Assembly: GCA_945862535.1 (NCBI GenBank)
Contig: CAMAYG010000010.1
Location: forward strand, 1-52,664
Source: Rickettsia typhi
GTDB taxonomy: Bacteria > Pseudomonadota > Alphaproteobacteria > Rickettsiales > UBA1997
DNA length: 52,664 bases
Direction: 5' to 3'
The notes below the pieces were generated by a model. The model was not told the DNA's origin. It saw only the letters and a program-made list of their open reading frames with translations, and did not search any database. Of the stretch, positions 26,959-36,748 are shown one piece after another. Every line of letters starts with the position of its first letter. The first letter of the stretch is position 1. The translations under genes were made by a program, and so were the position numbers.

Positions 26959-28494
26959 ATGGCATCATTTAATATAGCAAAATTAGCTTCAAAAAGAGAA
27001 GAAGCTAGAATTGGTGGTGGACAAAAAAGAATAGACTTGCAGCATTCAAAAGGCAAGCTAACAGCAAGAGAGAGGGTAGAGGTCTTGCTAGACACTAATT
27101 CATTTGAAGAAATTGGTCTTTATGTTGAGCATCGTTGCAACGACTTCGGCATGGAAGAAAAAAAACATCCCGGAGACGGAGTTGTAGTTGGAAATGGAAC
27201 AATTAACGGAAGGTTAGTTTTTGTATATAGTCAAGATTTCACAGTAATGGGGGGTTCTCTTGGCGAAGCTCATGCCAAAAAGATCTGCCAAATAATGGAT
27301 CAGGCTATAAAAGTTGGTGCACCAATAATAGGAATAAACGATTCTGGCGGGGCAAGAATCCAAGAAGGAGTTGATTCCCTTGCTGGTTATGGTGAAATTT
27401 TTCAAAGAAATGTTGATTCTAGTGGAGTTGTTCCTCAGATATCTGTTATAATGGGTCCTTGTGCTGGAGGAGCTGTATATTCCCCCGCACTAACGGATTT
27501 TGTTTTGATGGTTGAAAATAGTTCATATATGTTTGTTACTGGTCCAGAAGTCGTCAAAACAGTTACTCACGAAAACATATCTCAAGAAAACCTAGGAGGC
27601 TCATCGGTTCATAGTACTAAAAGCGGTGTTGCACATTTAACCTTCAAGCACGATGTAGAAGCTCTTCTTCAGACTAGAAGATTAGTTAATTTTCTTCCCC
27701 TTTCCAATAAAGAGCAACCTCCCCTCTTGCCAACTTTTGACAACAGCGATAGAGTAGATGTATCTCTTAATACTCTGGTGCCAGAAAATCCTAATCAGCC
27801 ATATGATATGTCGGAATTGATAGAAAAAATTCTTGACGAGGGAGATTTTTTTGAGATTCAGCCGAATTATGCAAAGAATATCATTATTGGTTTTGGTAGA
27901 ATGGAAGGAGAAACTGTTGGCATAATAGCAAATCAACCAATGTTTCTTGCTGGATGTCTAGATATCAAAGCGAGCGAAAAATCTGCCAGATTTATCAGAT
28001 TCTGCGATGCCTTTAATATTCCAATCATTACCTTCGTCGATGTCCCTGGTTTTTTACCAGGAGCAGACCAAGAGCATAACGGCATTATCCGTCATGGTGC
28101 AAAGCTTCTTTATGCTTTTGCCGAAGCAACTGTGCCAAAAATTACCGTTGTTGTTAGAAAGGCATATGGCGGTGCTTATATAGTTATGAACTCAAAGCAT
28201 TTAATGGGAGATTTTAACTATGCTTGGATTAATGCAGAAATTGCAGTTATGGGGCCTGACGGCGCTGTAGAAATAATATTCAAAGAAGACTCTAAAGATC
28301 TAGAAAAAAAATCAAAAAAAGTTGCTGAATATCGCGAAAAATTTGCCTCACCTTTTGTAGCAGCTTCTCGTGGATTTATCGATGAAGTAATAAGGCCGCA
28401 AAATACCCGAAAAAGAATCTGTAATGCCTTGCAAATATTAAAAAGAAAGCAGATCACTAAGCCTTGGAAAAAGCACGACAACCTACCCCTTTAA
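26959..28494 (+). CDS. pccB: Propionyl-CoA carboxylase beta chain
   Basis: Carboxyltransferase subunit of propionyl-CoA (or acyl-CoA) carboxylase, 511 residues, normal length. It moves CO2 from biotin to propionyl-CoA giving methylmalonyl-CoA. Both crotonase-like halves are complete. Visible motifs: [21 protein letters not shown], the first oxyanion region [36 protein letters not shown], and in the second half [23 protein letters not shown] and [11 protein letters not shown]. The biotin-carrying alpha chain gene pccA is not in the window. Common in Rickettsiales. An unknown gene and virB4 follow. Confidence 0.96.
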   Translation: MASFNIAKLASKREEARIGGGQKRIDLQHSKGKLTARERVEVLLDTNSFEEIGLYVEHRCNDFGMEEKKHPGDGVVVGNGTINGRLVFVYSQDFTVMGGSLGEAHAKKICQIMDQAIKVGAPIIGINDSGGARIQEGVDSLAGYGEIFQRNVDSSGVVPQISVIMGPCAGGAVYSPALTDFVLMVENSSYMFVTGPEVVKTVTHENISQENLGGSSVHSTKSGVAHLTFKHDVEALLQTRRLVNFLPLSNKEQPPLLPTFDNSDRVDVSLNTLVPENPNQPYDMSELIEKILDEGDFFEIQPNYAKNIIIGFGRMEGETVGIIANQPMFLAGCLDIKASEKSARFIRFCDAFNIPIITFVDVPGFLPGADQEHNGIIRHGAKLLYAFAEATVPKITVVVRKAYGGAYIVMNSKHLMGDFNYAWINAEIAVMGPDGAVEIIFKEDSKDLEKKSKKVAEYREKFASPFVAASRGFIDEVIRPQNTRKRICNALQILKRKQITKPWKKHDNLPL

Positions 28495-28524
28495 AACTAA
28501 TAAAATTAACAATCAATATTAATA

Positions 28525-29289
28525 ATGAGCAAAGATAACACTTCAAATAAGAATAATTTCATATCTAGTAAAAATCTTAATTTAGATAAAAGTAAAGAAA
28601 ATAACTATTTTATATCTTATAGCAAATATAACAAACCTCTAAAACCAAAAGAATTAGAATCAGAGCCAGATACAAATCCAAAATCAAAGCCAAAAATAGA
28701 TTCAGATCCAACACTAACAACAGAGCAAGATTTACCTAAATATCCAATACCAAAAGCTAATGAAAAAGAAGCATATTATCAAGATTTTTATCAAACTAAC
28801 CCTATTGAAATAAATTTAGAAAAACTTGAAATAGACCTAGAGCAACCGTTAACTTGGCAAAAAGCAGCCCAATTATGCTATCTGAGTTTCTCAATTCTTC
28901 CTTTTAATAAATTTCTAGAATTCATCTCTATTTTTAATGCAATAATGGATGAAGATAAAAAGGAACAAATACCAGAACACAGTTATGTTACTCGAATACC
29001 CCTAATTCCTGGAAAAGGATTTTGCGATAAACCAGAGAAAAAAGAGAAAGCAAAAGAGGTTTTAGCATCAAATTTAAGGGATGCACTAAAAAATACTCTA
29101 AAAGATACACCACTTTCATTCTTATTCAATAACCAAGGATCACAAAAAACAACAGTCGAAGATAATAAAAAAAACCCACTAAATGAACTATTAGAAAAAC
29201 TCAAACAAAGGACTCCCAAAAACCCCCCTACAGAACCAAATAAATTACCAACAGCAGGGCAAGTTAAAGGTGGCGGCATTGGTCGATAA
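28525..29289 (+). CDS. Hypothetical protein between pccB and virB4
   Basis: 254 residues, family not recognised. The first 95 residues are low-complexity, rich in K, N, S, P and E (KPKELESEPDTNPKSKPK). A compact core of about residues 100-165 includes LTWQKAAQLCYLSFSILPFN and FLEFISIFNAIMDEDKK, whose hydrophobic residues suggest amphipathic helices rather than a clear membrane span. The C-terminus is again K/P-rich and ends KGGGIGR. There is no signal peptide. It starts 30 bases after pccB and ends 143 bases before virB4, the place where virB3 often sits in Rickettsiales, but it does not look like VirB3. The charged, disordered ends could suit a secreted substrate; that is only a guess. Confidence 0.75.
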   Translation: MSKDNTSNKNNFISSKNLNLDKSKENNYFISYSKYNKPLKPKELESEPDTNPKSKPKIDSDPTLTTEQDLPKYPIPKANEKEAYYQDFYQTNPIEINLEKLEIDLEQPLTWQKAAQLCYLSFSILPFNKFLEFISIFNAIMDEDKKEQIPEHSYVTRIPLIPGKGFCDKPEKKEKAKEVLASNLRDALKNTLKDTPLSFLFNNQGSQKTTVEDNKKNPLNELLEKLKQRTPKNPPTEPNKLPTAGQVKGGGIGR

Positions 29290-29432
29290 AATATAAATTG
29301 TTACTAAAATTCTAAATAAGGCTTGCTTTTTTATTTAATTAATTAAAACTTGTAATTCGTTGCTTAAATCAGATTTTATAATAATTATAGCAACATTTTA
29401 ATCTAAATCTAAAATTTTGCTAAAATCACAGG

Positions 29433-31832
29433 ATGTTAAGAATTTTCACTTGCAAACCATCTAAAGCAAATATTGTTAAAAATGAGGCTTCTGTTAGTAG
29501 TTTTATTCCCTACAAGCATCACTGGAACTCAAATACCATACTTACCAAAGATGACGAGCTTTTAAGGGTTATCAAGATCAAAGGTTTTGCCTTTGAAACT
29601 GCCGACGATGTAGATGTCGACCTTAAAAAAAATGCTCGAAACAACCTCCTTAAAGGAATGGCTTCTGGCAACTTCTCTCTGCATTTTCACACCTTTAGAA
29701 GAAAAGAAAAAGGCTTCCCAGATGGCGATATGTCGGACATATTTTCAGAAAGGGTTAATCGTGAATGGATGGCAAAACACTCCGATAGCCGCAGTTTCGT
29801 TAATGAGCATTTTATTACAATAATAAGAGGTAAAAACAAGGGCGGTATCGCTAAGATAGAATCTATTTTAAAAGGATTTCAGCACAAAACAGACAAATCT
29901 TCTTGGGAGAATTATATGAGAGAATCATATGAAGAGCTAGAAGAAATAACAGAAAGAGTAGTTAATGGATTTAGCAACTACGGTGCCGAGATTCTTGACA
30001 TAGAAGCTAATAATGGTGTTATAACATCGCAAATACTAGATTTCTTTGCCAGAATTGTTAATTGTGGCTATAATAGTCATTTTCCCATACCTATTAGCGA
30101 CATATCCAGACATATAGCTGTAACAAGATTATATTTTGGTTCGAAAGCTATAGAGGTTCACTATCCACACACAATCAAATATGCTGGAATAGTTGCAATT
30201 AAAGAATACAGACCTTCAACTCATGCCGGAATGTTTGATGGCTTTATGCAAATGCCTTTTGAGCTCGTCATTTCTCAATCCTTCTCTTTTATAGATAGAA
30301 TGATTGCAATAAGCTCAATGCAGTTACAGCAGAGAAGATTGGTTCAGTCAGAAGATGTTGCAATATCTCAAATTCAAGAAATTGATGCCGCATTAGATTC
30401 TGCAATGAGTGGAGAATTTGCTTTTGGCAAGCATTATGCAACGGTTATGTGTATCGAAAACAGTGTCAAAACACTAGAAAGTGCCCTGTCAATGTCGGTA
30501 GTAGAATTTTCAAATTGCGGAATAACAGCAACTAGAGAAAGATTAAACCTAGAGCCTGCTTTTTGGTCTCAACTGCCATGTAACTCGGAATTTATGGCAA
30601 GATCTTCAGTTGTTAACACATTCAACATTGCTGGCTTTGCATCTTTTCACAACTACCCCTCAGGAAAAAGAAAAAAAAATCATTGGGGAGATGCAGTAAC
30701 TGTACTCAAAACAGTTTCCGGAACCCCATTTTTCTTTAGTTTTCATGTTAGAGATGTTGGTCATACTATGATTATTGGCCCAACTGGCTCTGGTAAAACT
30801 GTTTTACTAAACTTTTTATGCGCTCAAGCTCAAAAATTTCGTTGTAGACTTTTCTTTTTCGATAAAGATCGTGGTGCAGAAATATTCATTAGAGCTATTA
30901 GCGGAAGGTACATTATTCCCGATGTTGCCAAAGTTTCTGGCTTCAACCCTTTGCAATTAGAAGATAGTAGTGAAAATAGATCTTTTTTGGTAGAATTTAT
31001 TAAAGTATTGGTTTCAAATGGCGAGGATAAACATTTGCCAGCACATGAAATGGAAAGAATAAACGAGGCGGTATCAGGAAATTACAAACTACCAAAGTCT
31101 CAAAGAAGACTAAGAAACATCGCTCCTTTTATGGGTTTAGGAGGACCAGGTACTTTGGCAGGAAAGCTTTCAATGTGGCATTCAGATGGTTCACATGCTA
31201 AACTTTTTGACAACGAAGAAGATTTGATAGATTTTACCTCAGCCAGAAGCTTTGGCATTGAGATGGCAAATATATTAAATGACAAACTTAGCATATCTCC
31301 TGTTTTGCTATACTTATTTCATAGGATTCAAAGTTCATTAAACGGCTCTCCAACAATGATAGTCCTTGATGAAGCTTGGGCATTGATTGGTAATGCGGTA
31401 TTTGCCCCAAAAATTAAAGACTGGCTGAAAGTTTTAAGAAAACTTAATACTTTCGTTGTTTTTGCTACTCAGTCGGTAGAGGATGCCGCAAAAAGCAGTA
31501 TATCAGACACTCTAGTTCAACAAACTGCAACACAAATATTTTTACCAAATCTTAAGGCTACAGAAATTTATCGCGAAGTATTTATGTTGTCGGAAAGAGA
31601 GTTTAAACTTGTAAAAACCACAGACCCATCAACTAGATATTTTTTAGTAAAACAGGATAACGATGGGGTCGTTTCCCGTATTGACCTTAGCGGAATGGAT
31701 GATGTTGTTAGGGTTTTGTCTGCACGAGCAGATACTATTGTCTTGCTAGATAAAATAATAGAAGAAGTAGGCGAAGATCCAAACGACTGGTTGCCAATTT
31801 ACTATGAAAAAAGTCGCCCGAAAAAATATTAG
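29433..31832 (+). CDS. virB4: Type IV secretion ATPase VirB4
   Basis: Cytoplasmic/inner-membrane ATPase powering assembly of the type IV secretion system (vir-homologue system of Rickettsiales). 799 residues, the usual size. The N-terminal CagE/TrbE-type domain covers about 1-420. The ATPase domain has Walker A GPTGSGKT (449-456) and Walker B MIVLDEAW with the catalytic D646-E647, followed by VFATQSVEDA. No VirB3-like membrane segment is fused at the N-terminus. virB6 follows directly: its preferred ATG is 4 bases after this stop. Confidence 0.96.
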   Translation: MLRIFTCKPSKANIVKNEASVSSFIPYKHHWNSNTILTKDDELLRVIKIKGFAFETADDVDVDLKKNARNNLLKGMASGNFSLHFHTFRRKEKGFPDGDMSDIFSERVNREWMAKHSDSRSFVNEHFITIIRGKNKGGIAKIESILKGFQHKTDKSSWENYMRESYEELEEITERVVNGFSNYGAEILDIEANNGVITSQILDFFARIVNCGYNSHFPIPISDISRHIAVTRLYFGSKAIEVHYPHTIKYAGIVAIKEYRPSTHAGMFDGFMQMPFELVISQSFSFIDRMIAISSMQLQQRRLVQSEDVAISQIQEIDAALDSAMSGEFAFGKHYATVMCIENSVKTLESALSMSVVEFSNCGITATRERLNLEPAFWSQLPCNSEFMARSSVVNTFNIAGFASFHNYPSGKRKKNHWGDAVTVLKTVSGTPFFFSFHVRDVGHTMIIGPTGSGKTVLLNFLCAQAQKFRCRLFFFDKDRGAEIFIRAISGRYIIPDVAKVSGFNPLQLEDSSENRSFLVEFIKVLVSNGEDKHLPAHEMERINEAVSGNYKLPKSQRRLRNIAPFMGLGGPGTLAGKLSMWHSDGSHAKLFDNEEDLIDFTSARSFGIEMANILNDKLSISPVLLYLFHRIQSSLNGSPTMIVLDEAWALIGNAVFAPKIKDWLKVLRKLNTFVVFATQSVEDAAKSSISDTLVQQTATQIFLPNLKATEIYREVFMLSEREFKLVKTTDPSTRYFLVKQDNDGVVSRIDLSGMDDVVRVLSARADTIVLLDKIIEEVGEDPNDWLPIYYEKSRPKKY

Positions 31833-31836
31833 ACTT

Positions 31837-34827
31837 ATGAAAAGAACTTGCTCTAATTTTAAATTGCTTCTACTAATCCTCCTATTTACAATAACAATTA
31901 GTGCTATTTTGCCAAAAGCTAACCTTTATGCTGAAACAAAGGCTGAAGACTTGAACCTAGATGGAAAAAAGGTTACAGACTTTAGCCTACCCAATAAAGA
32001 TGAAGAAAATAATCCAGAATTATATATTGGAGCAGGTAGAATAAAAAACTGCACCACAGAAGGAAAGATAGAGCAAGATTTTGCAATGTTTAAAAGTACA
32101 ACAGGAGGTTTTGCTAAAGATTTTGAAAGAGGACTAGGTAAATGCAACACAGGAGTGCTCGCTTATGCTTTTGCAACTTGGAAAACTTCGGTAATGTTTG
32201 TTAATTCAGCTTGCAATGTCAATTCTTCAGTGGGAGTTTTTAACCCAATTACCGACTTAGTAGTTATTGTTAAAGGCATCAAATCAATCAAAGAGCCAAA
32301 ATGTTTGATTGCTTATACAGGCTTTATTAGCTCTGCACTGGTTTTGTTAGGTTATATTGGAGTTTCTTTTTCAATGGCTGAACAGGCATTTAAAAATATA
32401 TCTATATGCGGAGATGGCTGGTTTACACCAAACCACCATAAATATGACTTCTCTGGAACAAATCTTACATTTCCAGGTAAAGTTACAGTTACAGGTGGCA
32501 ATATCGATTACACAAACTCTGAAAACCCAATACAAAGTAAAGATTTGATAGAAGCAAAATATTTAAACTTAACAAATTATAGCGAATTAGATGTTAGGCA
32601 GTACTTAAATGGTGGAATAGAATTTGAGGCAAAAACACCAACTAAAACTTGCTACGATCCAACAGTAAGTTTAGACGAAAACTCTCCTCAAAAATACTAC
32701 CTCAGAGGTTTTGCTAATGGCAAATTTAATTGCAATAAATATCGTTATACAAACTACTCACGAGATCCTTTCAACAATGCACCATTTACCCTAGAAAGAA
32801 TTACCCAATTTAAAAGAGCATTTGAGTGCTGTACAGATATAAGCGAGAATCACATATGTGTTAAAAATACAGATAGCCATAAATTTTGCCCAAAAGATTC
32901 TGAATGCGATTTAGGGGGAACGTATGGGAAGGTTGCTGTTAAAGCAACCAATAATGGAAAAATAATATGTGCTGAGATTGATCAGTACTGTCCTTATCAA
33001 TTTTCAGTAAGAGGAGGAAGCCCCCATTGTAGAAAATTTAAAGACGGAATTGCAACTACCGACGGAACATGGAAAGATTTCAGCTACTACACCACGGATG
33101 AGGTAGAAAAATTTAAAAAAGACAACAAATGCAATCTATATAGCGAGATTCGCAATCCCGATTGTAGTTTTAATGAAAAAGTTGGTAAGTGTAAAAATTA
33201 TTGTCAATATATGCGACATTGTACTATTACGAGTAAAGTTAAAAACAATTACAATAGCTCTCTTTCGTCACCATACTTCCCAAAGGCATGTTACGACTTT
33301 AAAGGAGATAGCTTAAATGGTTCTTCATTATTTGAAGGATCTTTAGGGGTAGCTTCTTCCCTATTACCAACAAACTTTACAACACCAATAGTTCAATGCC
33401 TAAGAGAAACTATTGAAAATATGTTTTTAAACCGCTACGGAAAATCAGTTTGTTTATCACCAGGGGAAACTCCTGATAAAAATGGTACATGTGTTTCTGG
33501 TTATCAAATTGAAAATGAATTTCTTGCGAAACAAGGAATGCCAGTTAATAGCACCTCTTTTTTTGCAAAAAGCCAAGCCCTACTATCAAAATCAATAAAA
33601 ATTTTTTTAATGTTTTATGTTATGATAATTGGTGCAAGAATAGCAATAGGAGCATTTGATTTAAATAAAAAAGAAATGCTTTTGTTGATATTCAAGATAT
33701 CTATGGTGGTATATTTTGCCTTAGGTACAGGATGGAAAGATAACTTTTTTCAACTTGTTTACAGGGCATCAGAGACTGCCTCACAGATAATATTTAAAAT
33801 ATCAGTATCTAATAATGAAAGCGAGAGAGACGGTTGTCAATTTGGAGTTTTACACATAACCAAAACAAATACCTTTGTAAATTCAAGACTTCAGTATCCA
33901 GATGGGAAAGGTTATTTGGCAATGTGGGACACGATTGACTGTAAAATTGCTCGATATTTAGGCTTTGGTCCGTCTTTAGGCATTCCAAATATCGCAAAAG
34001 TTATTTTTACAGGTTTCATAACTTCACTTAACCCAGTATTGGCAATGTTTAATAAATTAAGTATTTGGTTTGCTGTTAGCTTACTTATAGTTGCCATACT
34101 TTTAATATCTGTTGCCATAAGAGCGATTCATATTTTTATCACATCTTCTATTTTAATAGTCTTACTAGTTTTTGTTTCACCGCTAACTATAACACTATCA
34201 CTATTTGAAAAAACTAAAAATATATTTAACAGCTGGCTTAGTCAATTAATAGGTGTTTCATTACAGCCTATTATATTATTCACTTATTTAGCACTTTTTA
34301 TTACAATACTCGATAAAGCAATGATAGGGGGAGCAAGTTTTGCCGACAAATCAAATGGAGTAATAAAAACAATAGACTGTAGACCTTATTGCTACAATGA
34401 AAGTGCAGCCAGAGATTATAGCAAAGATGACTGTGATAGCAAGAATAGAGATATGATAATCCCAATAGAAAAGAGCGTTGCTTGCTTAGTAGACGAAACA
34501 AATTCAAAATTTGATTCTTGGTCTATTGGTTCGATAATAGGATTATCCTTTGGTATATTAAAAAATTCTAGTGGCGCAAATGCCTCTACAATCATTATCA
34601 ATTTAGCAAAAGTAATGCTAATTTTATATGTTTTATATAGTTTCATGGATTCGATACCAGGAATAGCTTCTAGTATATTTGGAGGTACCGAAATGAAAGG
34701 TGGAGACGGCATAAATCCTATTTCCACAATCAAAGAAATTGCTGATAAAACTTTAGGAGCTCAACAGAGAGGTCACAGATCTATTAAAAAACTACTAGGA
34801 TTCGGATCAAAAAAAGGCGGGACATAA
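31837..34827 (+). CDS. virB6: VirB6-family type IV secretion protein with cysteine-rich outer domain
   Basis: Inner-membrane channel component of the type IV secretion system. The frame is open from an ATG at 31804, inside virB4, but the ATG at 31837 directly precedes a good signal peptide (MKRTCSNFKLLLLILLF) and leaves a 4-base gap after virB4, so it is preferred (996 residues). One membrane span lies near residues 156-180. A long exported region of about 380 residues then carries 20 cysteines (for example FECC, KCKNYC), suggesting many disulfides. The TrbL/VirB6 core with several membrane spans occupies about 580-950. Extended VirB6-like proteins are characteristic of Rickettsiales, where several tandem virB6 genes usually follow virB4; here there is only one. 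Confidence 0.9.
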   Translation: MKRTCSNFKLLLLILLFTITISAILPKANLYAETKAEDLNLDGKKVTDFSLPNKDEENNPELYIGAGRIKNCTTEGKIEQDFAMFKSTTGGFAKDFERGLGKCNTGVLAYAFATWKTSVMFVNSACNVNSSVGVFNPITDLVVIVKGIKSIKEPKCLIAYTGFISSALVLLGYIGVSFSMAEQAFKNISICGDGWFTPNHHKYDFSGTNLTFPGKVTVTGGNIDYTNSENPIQSKDLIEAKYLNLTNYSELDVRQYLNGGIEFEAKTPTKTCYDPTVSLDENSPQKYYLRGFANGKFNCNKYRYTNYSRDPFNNAPFTLERITQFKRAFECCTDISENHICVKNTDSHKFCPKDSECDLGGTYGKVAVKATNNGKIICAEIDQYCPYQFSVRGGSPHCRKFKDGIATTDGTWKDFSYYTTDEVEKFKKDNKCNLYSEIRNPDCSFNEKVGKCKNYCQYMRHCTITSKVKNNYNSSLSSPYFPKACYDFKGDSLNGSSLFEGSLGVASSLLPTNFTTPIVQCLRETIENMFLNRYGKSVCLSPGETPDKNGTCVSGYQIENEFLAKQGMPVNSTSFFAKSQALLSKSIKIFLMFYVMIIGARIAIGAFDLNKKEMLLLIFKISMVVYFALGTGWKDNFFQLVYRASETASQIIFKISVSNNESERDGCQFGVLHITKTNTFVNSRLQYPDGKGYLAMWDTIDCKIARYLGFGPSLGIPNIAKVIFTGFITSLNPVLAMFNKLSIWFAVSLLIVAILLISVAIRAIHIFITSSILIVLLVFVSPLTITLSLFEKTKNIFNSWLSQLIGVSLQPIILFTYLALFITILDKAMIGGASFADKSNGVIKTIDCRPYCYNESAARDYSKDDCDSKNRDMIIPIEKSVACLVDETNSKFDSWSIGSIIGLSFGILKNSSGANASTIIINLAKVMLILYVLYSFMDSIPGIASSIFGGTEMKGGDGINPISTIKEIADKTLGAQQRGHRSIKKLLGFGSKKGGT

Positions 34828-34849
34828 CAAAAATCGAAAACTTGAAACT

Positions 34850-36691
34850 ATGAAAAAAGAAATATTAAAACCAGAATATAAGATAATAGCAGACCATGTT
34901 AGATCTACCTGCTTTTTGATTGCGGATGGCATTATTCCATCTAACGAAGGAAGAGGTTATGTTTTACGAAGAATCCTTAGAAGAGCAATATTGCAAACTC
35001 ATAAATTGGCAATCAAGCAAGATTTTCTGCATTTAGTCGCAAATAGAGTTATAGAGATATTTAGAATACAATACCCAAGCCTCTCAATCGCCCGAGATAC
35101 AATAATAGAAAATATAAAAATTGAAGAAAAAAAGTTTAAAGAAACAATCGAAAAGGGTTTAAAAACAATACAAGAAGAGTTTAAAAACAACACTAAAGAA
35201 AGTAAAAAAGTAATCAAAGGAGAAATTGCATTCAAATTACACGACACCTTCGGATTTCCTCTAGATCTAACAGTAAATATAGCTAAAGACAACGATACAG
35301 AAGTTGACCTAGAAGGATTTAATATCGCGATGTTAAAACAAAAGAATAAGGCAAAGGAAAATTGGACTGGAAGCGGAGAGAACTCAATAGATAAAATATT
35401 CTTTGACTTAAAAGAAAAATACGGAGCAACGGAGTTCGACAGACATAACGAAACAAGTTTGCCGAGTAAGATTATTGCAATAGTTGCAGATAATGTTTTA
35501 ATAGAATCAATTAATGATATCAACATAGATAACTATGAAACAATTTATATTATCACTAATAAAACACCTTTTTATGGCACATCTGGAGGGCAGAAGGGAG
35601 ATAATGGCCAATTGTCAGATTCTTTAGGTAATAAAATAGAGGTAGATGAAGCAAAAATACAAAACAAAATAATATTACACCGATGCAACAATCAATCAAT
35701 AAAAGAATTATTAAAAGATAATCTTTTTTCAGTTTCCAAAGAAATTACCTTAAGTATAGATAAGGAAGCAAGACTAAAGAGATCGAAAAACCATTCAGCA
35801 ACTCATATTTTACACCATAGCTTAAAAAAACTAATAAACAGCTCGATATCACAAAAGGGCTCTAATGTAGATGCGGAATCATTCACTTTTGATTTTAATT
35901 TTAACAGATCTTTAGCCACTCAAGAAATAGAAGAAATAGAAAACTTAGTAAATACTTTGATACAAAACAACAATAATACAGAAATAAAGACAATGAAGCT
36001 GGATTTAGCAAGAGAAATTGGGGCAGAAGCTTTGTTTGGCGAGAATTATGAAGATGATGTAAGGGTTATTACAATAGGAAAATCAATAGAATTATGCGGA
36101 GGAACACATATTAAGTCTAGCGGCGAGATTGGAATTTTTAAAATAATAAGCGAAAAATCTATTGCATCTGGAATTCGTAGAATAGAAGCAAAGACTGGGA
36201 TTGAAGCATTAAAATACATGAGAAATAAACAGCAACAATTAGAAAAAACTTTGGAAGAGCAGTTAAGAGAAATAAAAAAAATAAGTCAAGAACAAAGAAG
36301 AGTAAAAGAAGATTTAATAGCAAAACATATAATAAGCTCCTCTGTAAAAAATATTAAAAATCACTCGGTTGCCATATATTTTAATGAAAATATTGACTCT
36401 AAAGCACTTCCAAATATCATAAACCAACTAAGAAAAACCCCTAAGCTAGAGAATAACTCTTTAATTTTATTATTTGCAATAAATAAAGCGGAGGAGAGAG
36501 TGTCAATTGCGCTTGCAATAACGAATGATATTGTAAATAAATTTAATGCAGTAGATATTATAAATAAAATACTACCAATTGTTGGAGGGACAAAATGCGG
36601 AGGAAAACCAGATTTTGCAATGAGTGGAGCAAAAGATATAGATAAAATAGAACTTGCAATAAAAGCTTTTACTGAAATTATAAACTCTTAA
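34850..36691 (+). CDS. alaS: Stand-alone C-terminal AlaRS: tRNA recognition, editing and C-Ala domains, no catalytic domain
   Basis: 613 residues that align with alanyl-tRNA synthetase from about E. coli residue 272 to the end. The whole class II aminoacylation core (motifs 1-3) is missing. What remains is intact: the helical tRNA-recognition part (IADHVRSTCFLIADGIIPSN, with N32 and D132 near the positions of the G3:U70-reading Asn and Asp), the editing domain with HSATH (H315, H319) and CGGTH (C416, H420), and the C-Ala domain ending VGGTKCGGKPDFAMSG. An in-frame stop at 34796 and the end of virB6 only 22 bases upstream leave no room for the missing part, so a simple frameshift is excluded. 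It is either the beta half of a split AlaRS or a trans-editing paralogue. Confidence 0.9.
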   Translation: MKKEILKPEYKIIADHVRSTCFLIADGIIPSNEGRGYVLRRILRRAILQTHKLAIKQDFLHLVANRVIEIFRIQYPSLSIARDTIIENIKIEEKKFKETIEKGLKTIQEEFKNNTKESKKVIKGEIAFKLHDTFGFPLDLTVNIAKDNDTEVDLEGFNIAMLKQKNKAKENWTGSGENSIDKIFFDLKEKYGATEFDRHNETSLPSKIIAIVADNVLIESINDINIDNYETIYIITNKTPFYGTSGGQKGDNGQLSDSLGNKIEVDEAKIQNKIILHRCNNQSIKELLKDNLFSVSKEITLSIDKEARLKRSKNHSATHILHHSLKKLINSSISQKGSNVDAESFTFDFNFNRSLATQEIEEIENLVNTLIQNNNNTEIKTMKLDLAREIGAEALFGENYEDDVRVITIGKSIELCGGTHIKSSGEIGIFKIISEKSIASGIRRIEAKTGIEALKYMRNKQQQLEKTLEEQLREIKKISQEQRRVKEDLIAKHIISSSVKNIKNHSVAIYFNENIDSKALPNIINQLRKTPKLENNSLILLFAINKAEERVSIALAITNDIVNKFNAVDIINKILPIVGGTKCGGKPDFAMSGAKDIDKIELAIKAFTEIINS

Positions 36692-36748
36692 ACACTACAA
36701 AAAACATACCTCAACCAGATGGCTACAATACTAGCAAAAAATTTATCT

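Noticed and set aside
31804..31836. Upstream ATG making virB6 overlap virB4 by 29 bases
   Set aside because: The later ATG at 31837 gives a proper signal peptide and a normal 4-base gap, so the overlap is probably not used.
34796..34850. Frameshift or pseudogene explanation for the short alaS
   Set aside because: The space between virB6 and the ATG is 22 bases and no AlaRS-like sequence occurs in any frame upstream, so the missing domain was not lost by a local frameshift.
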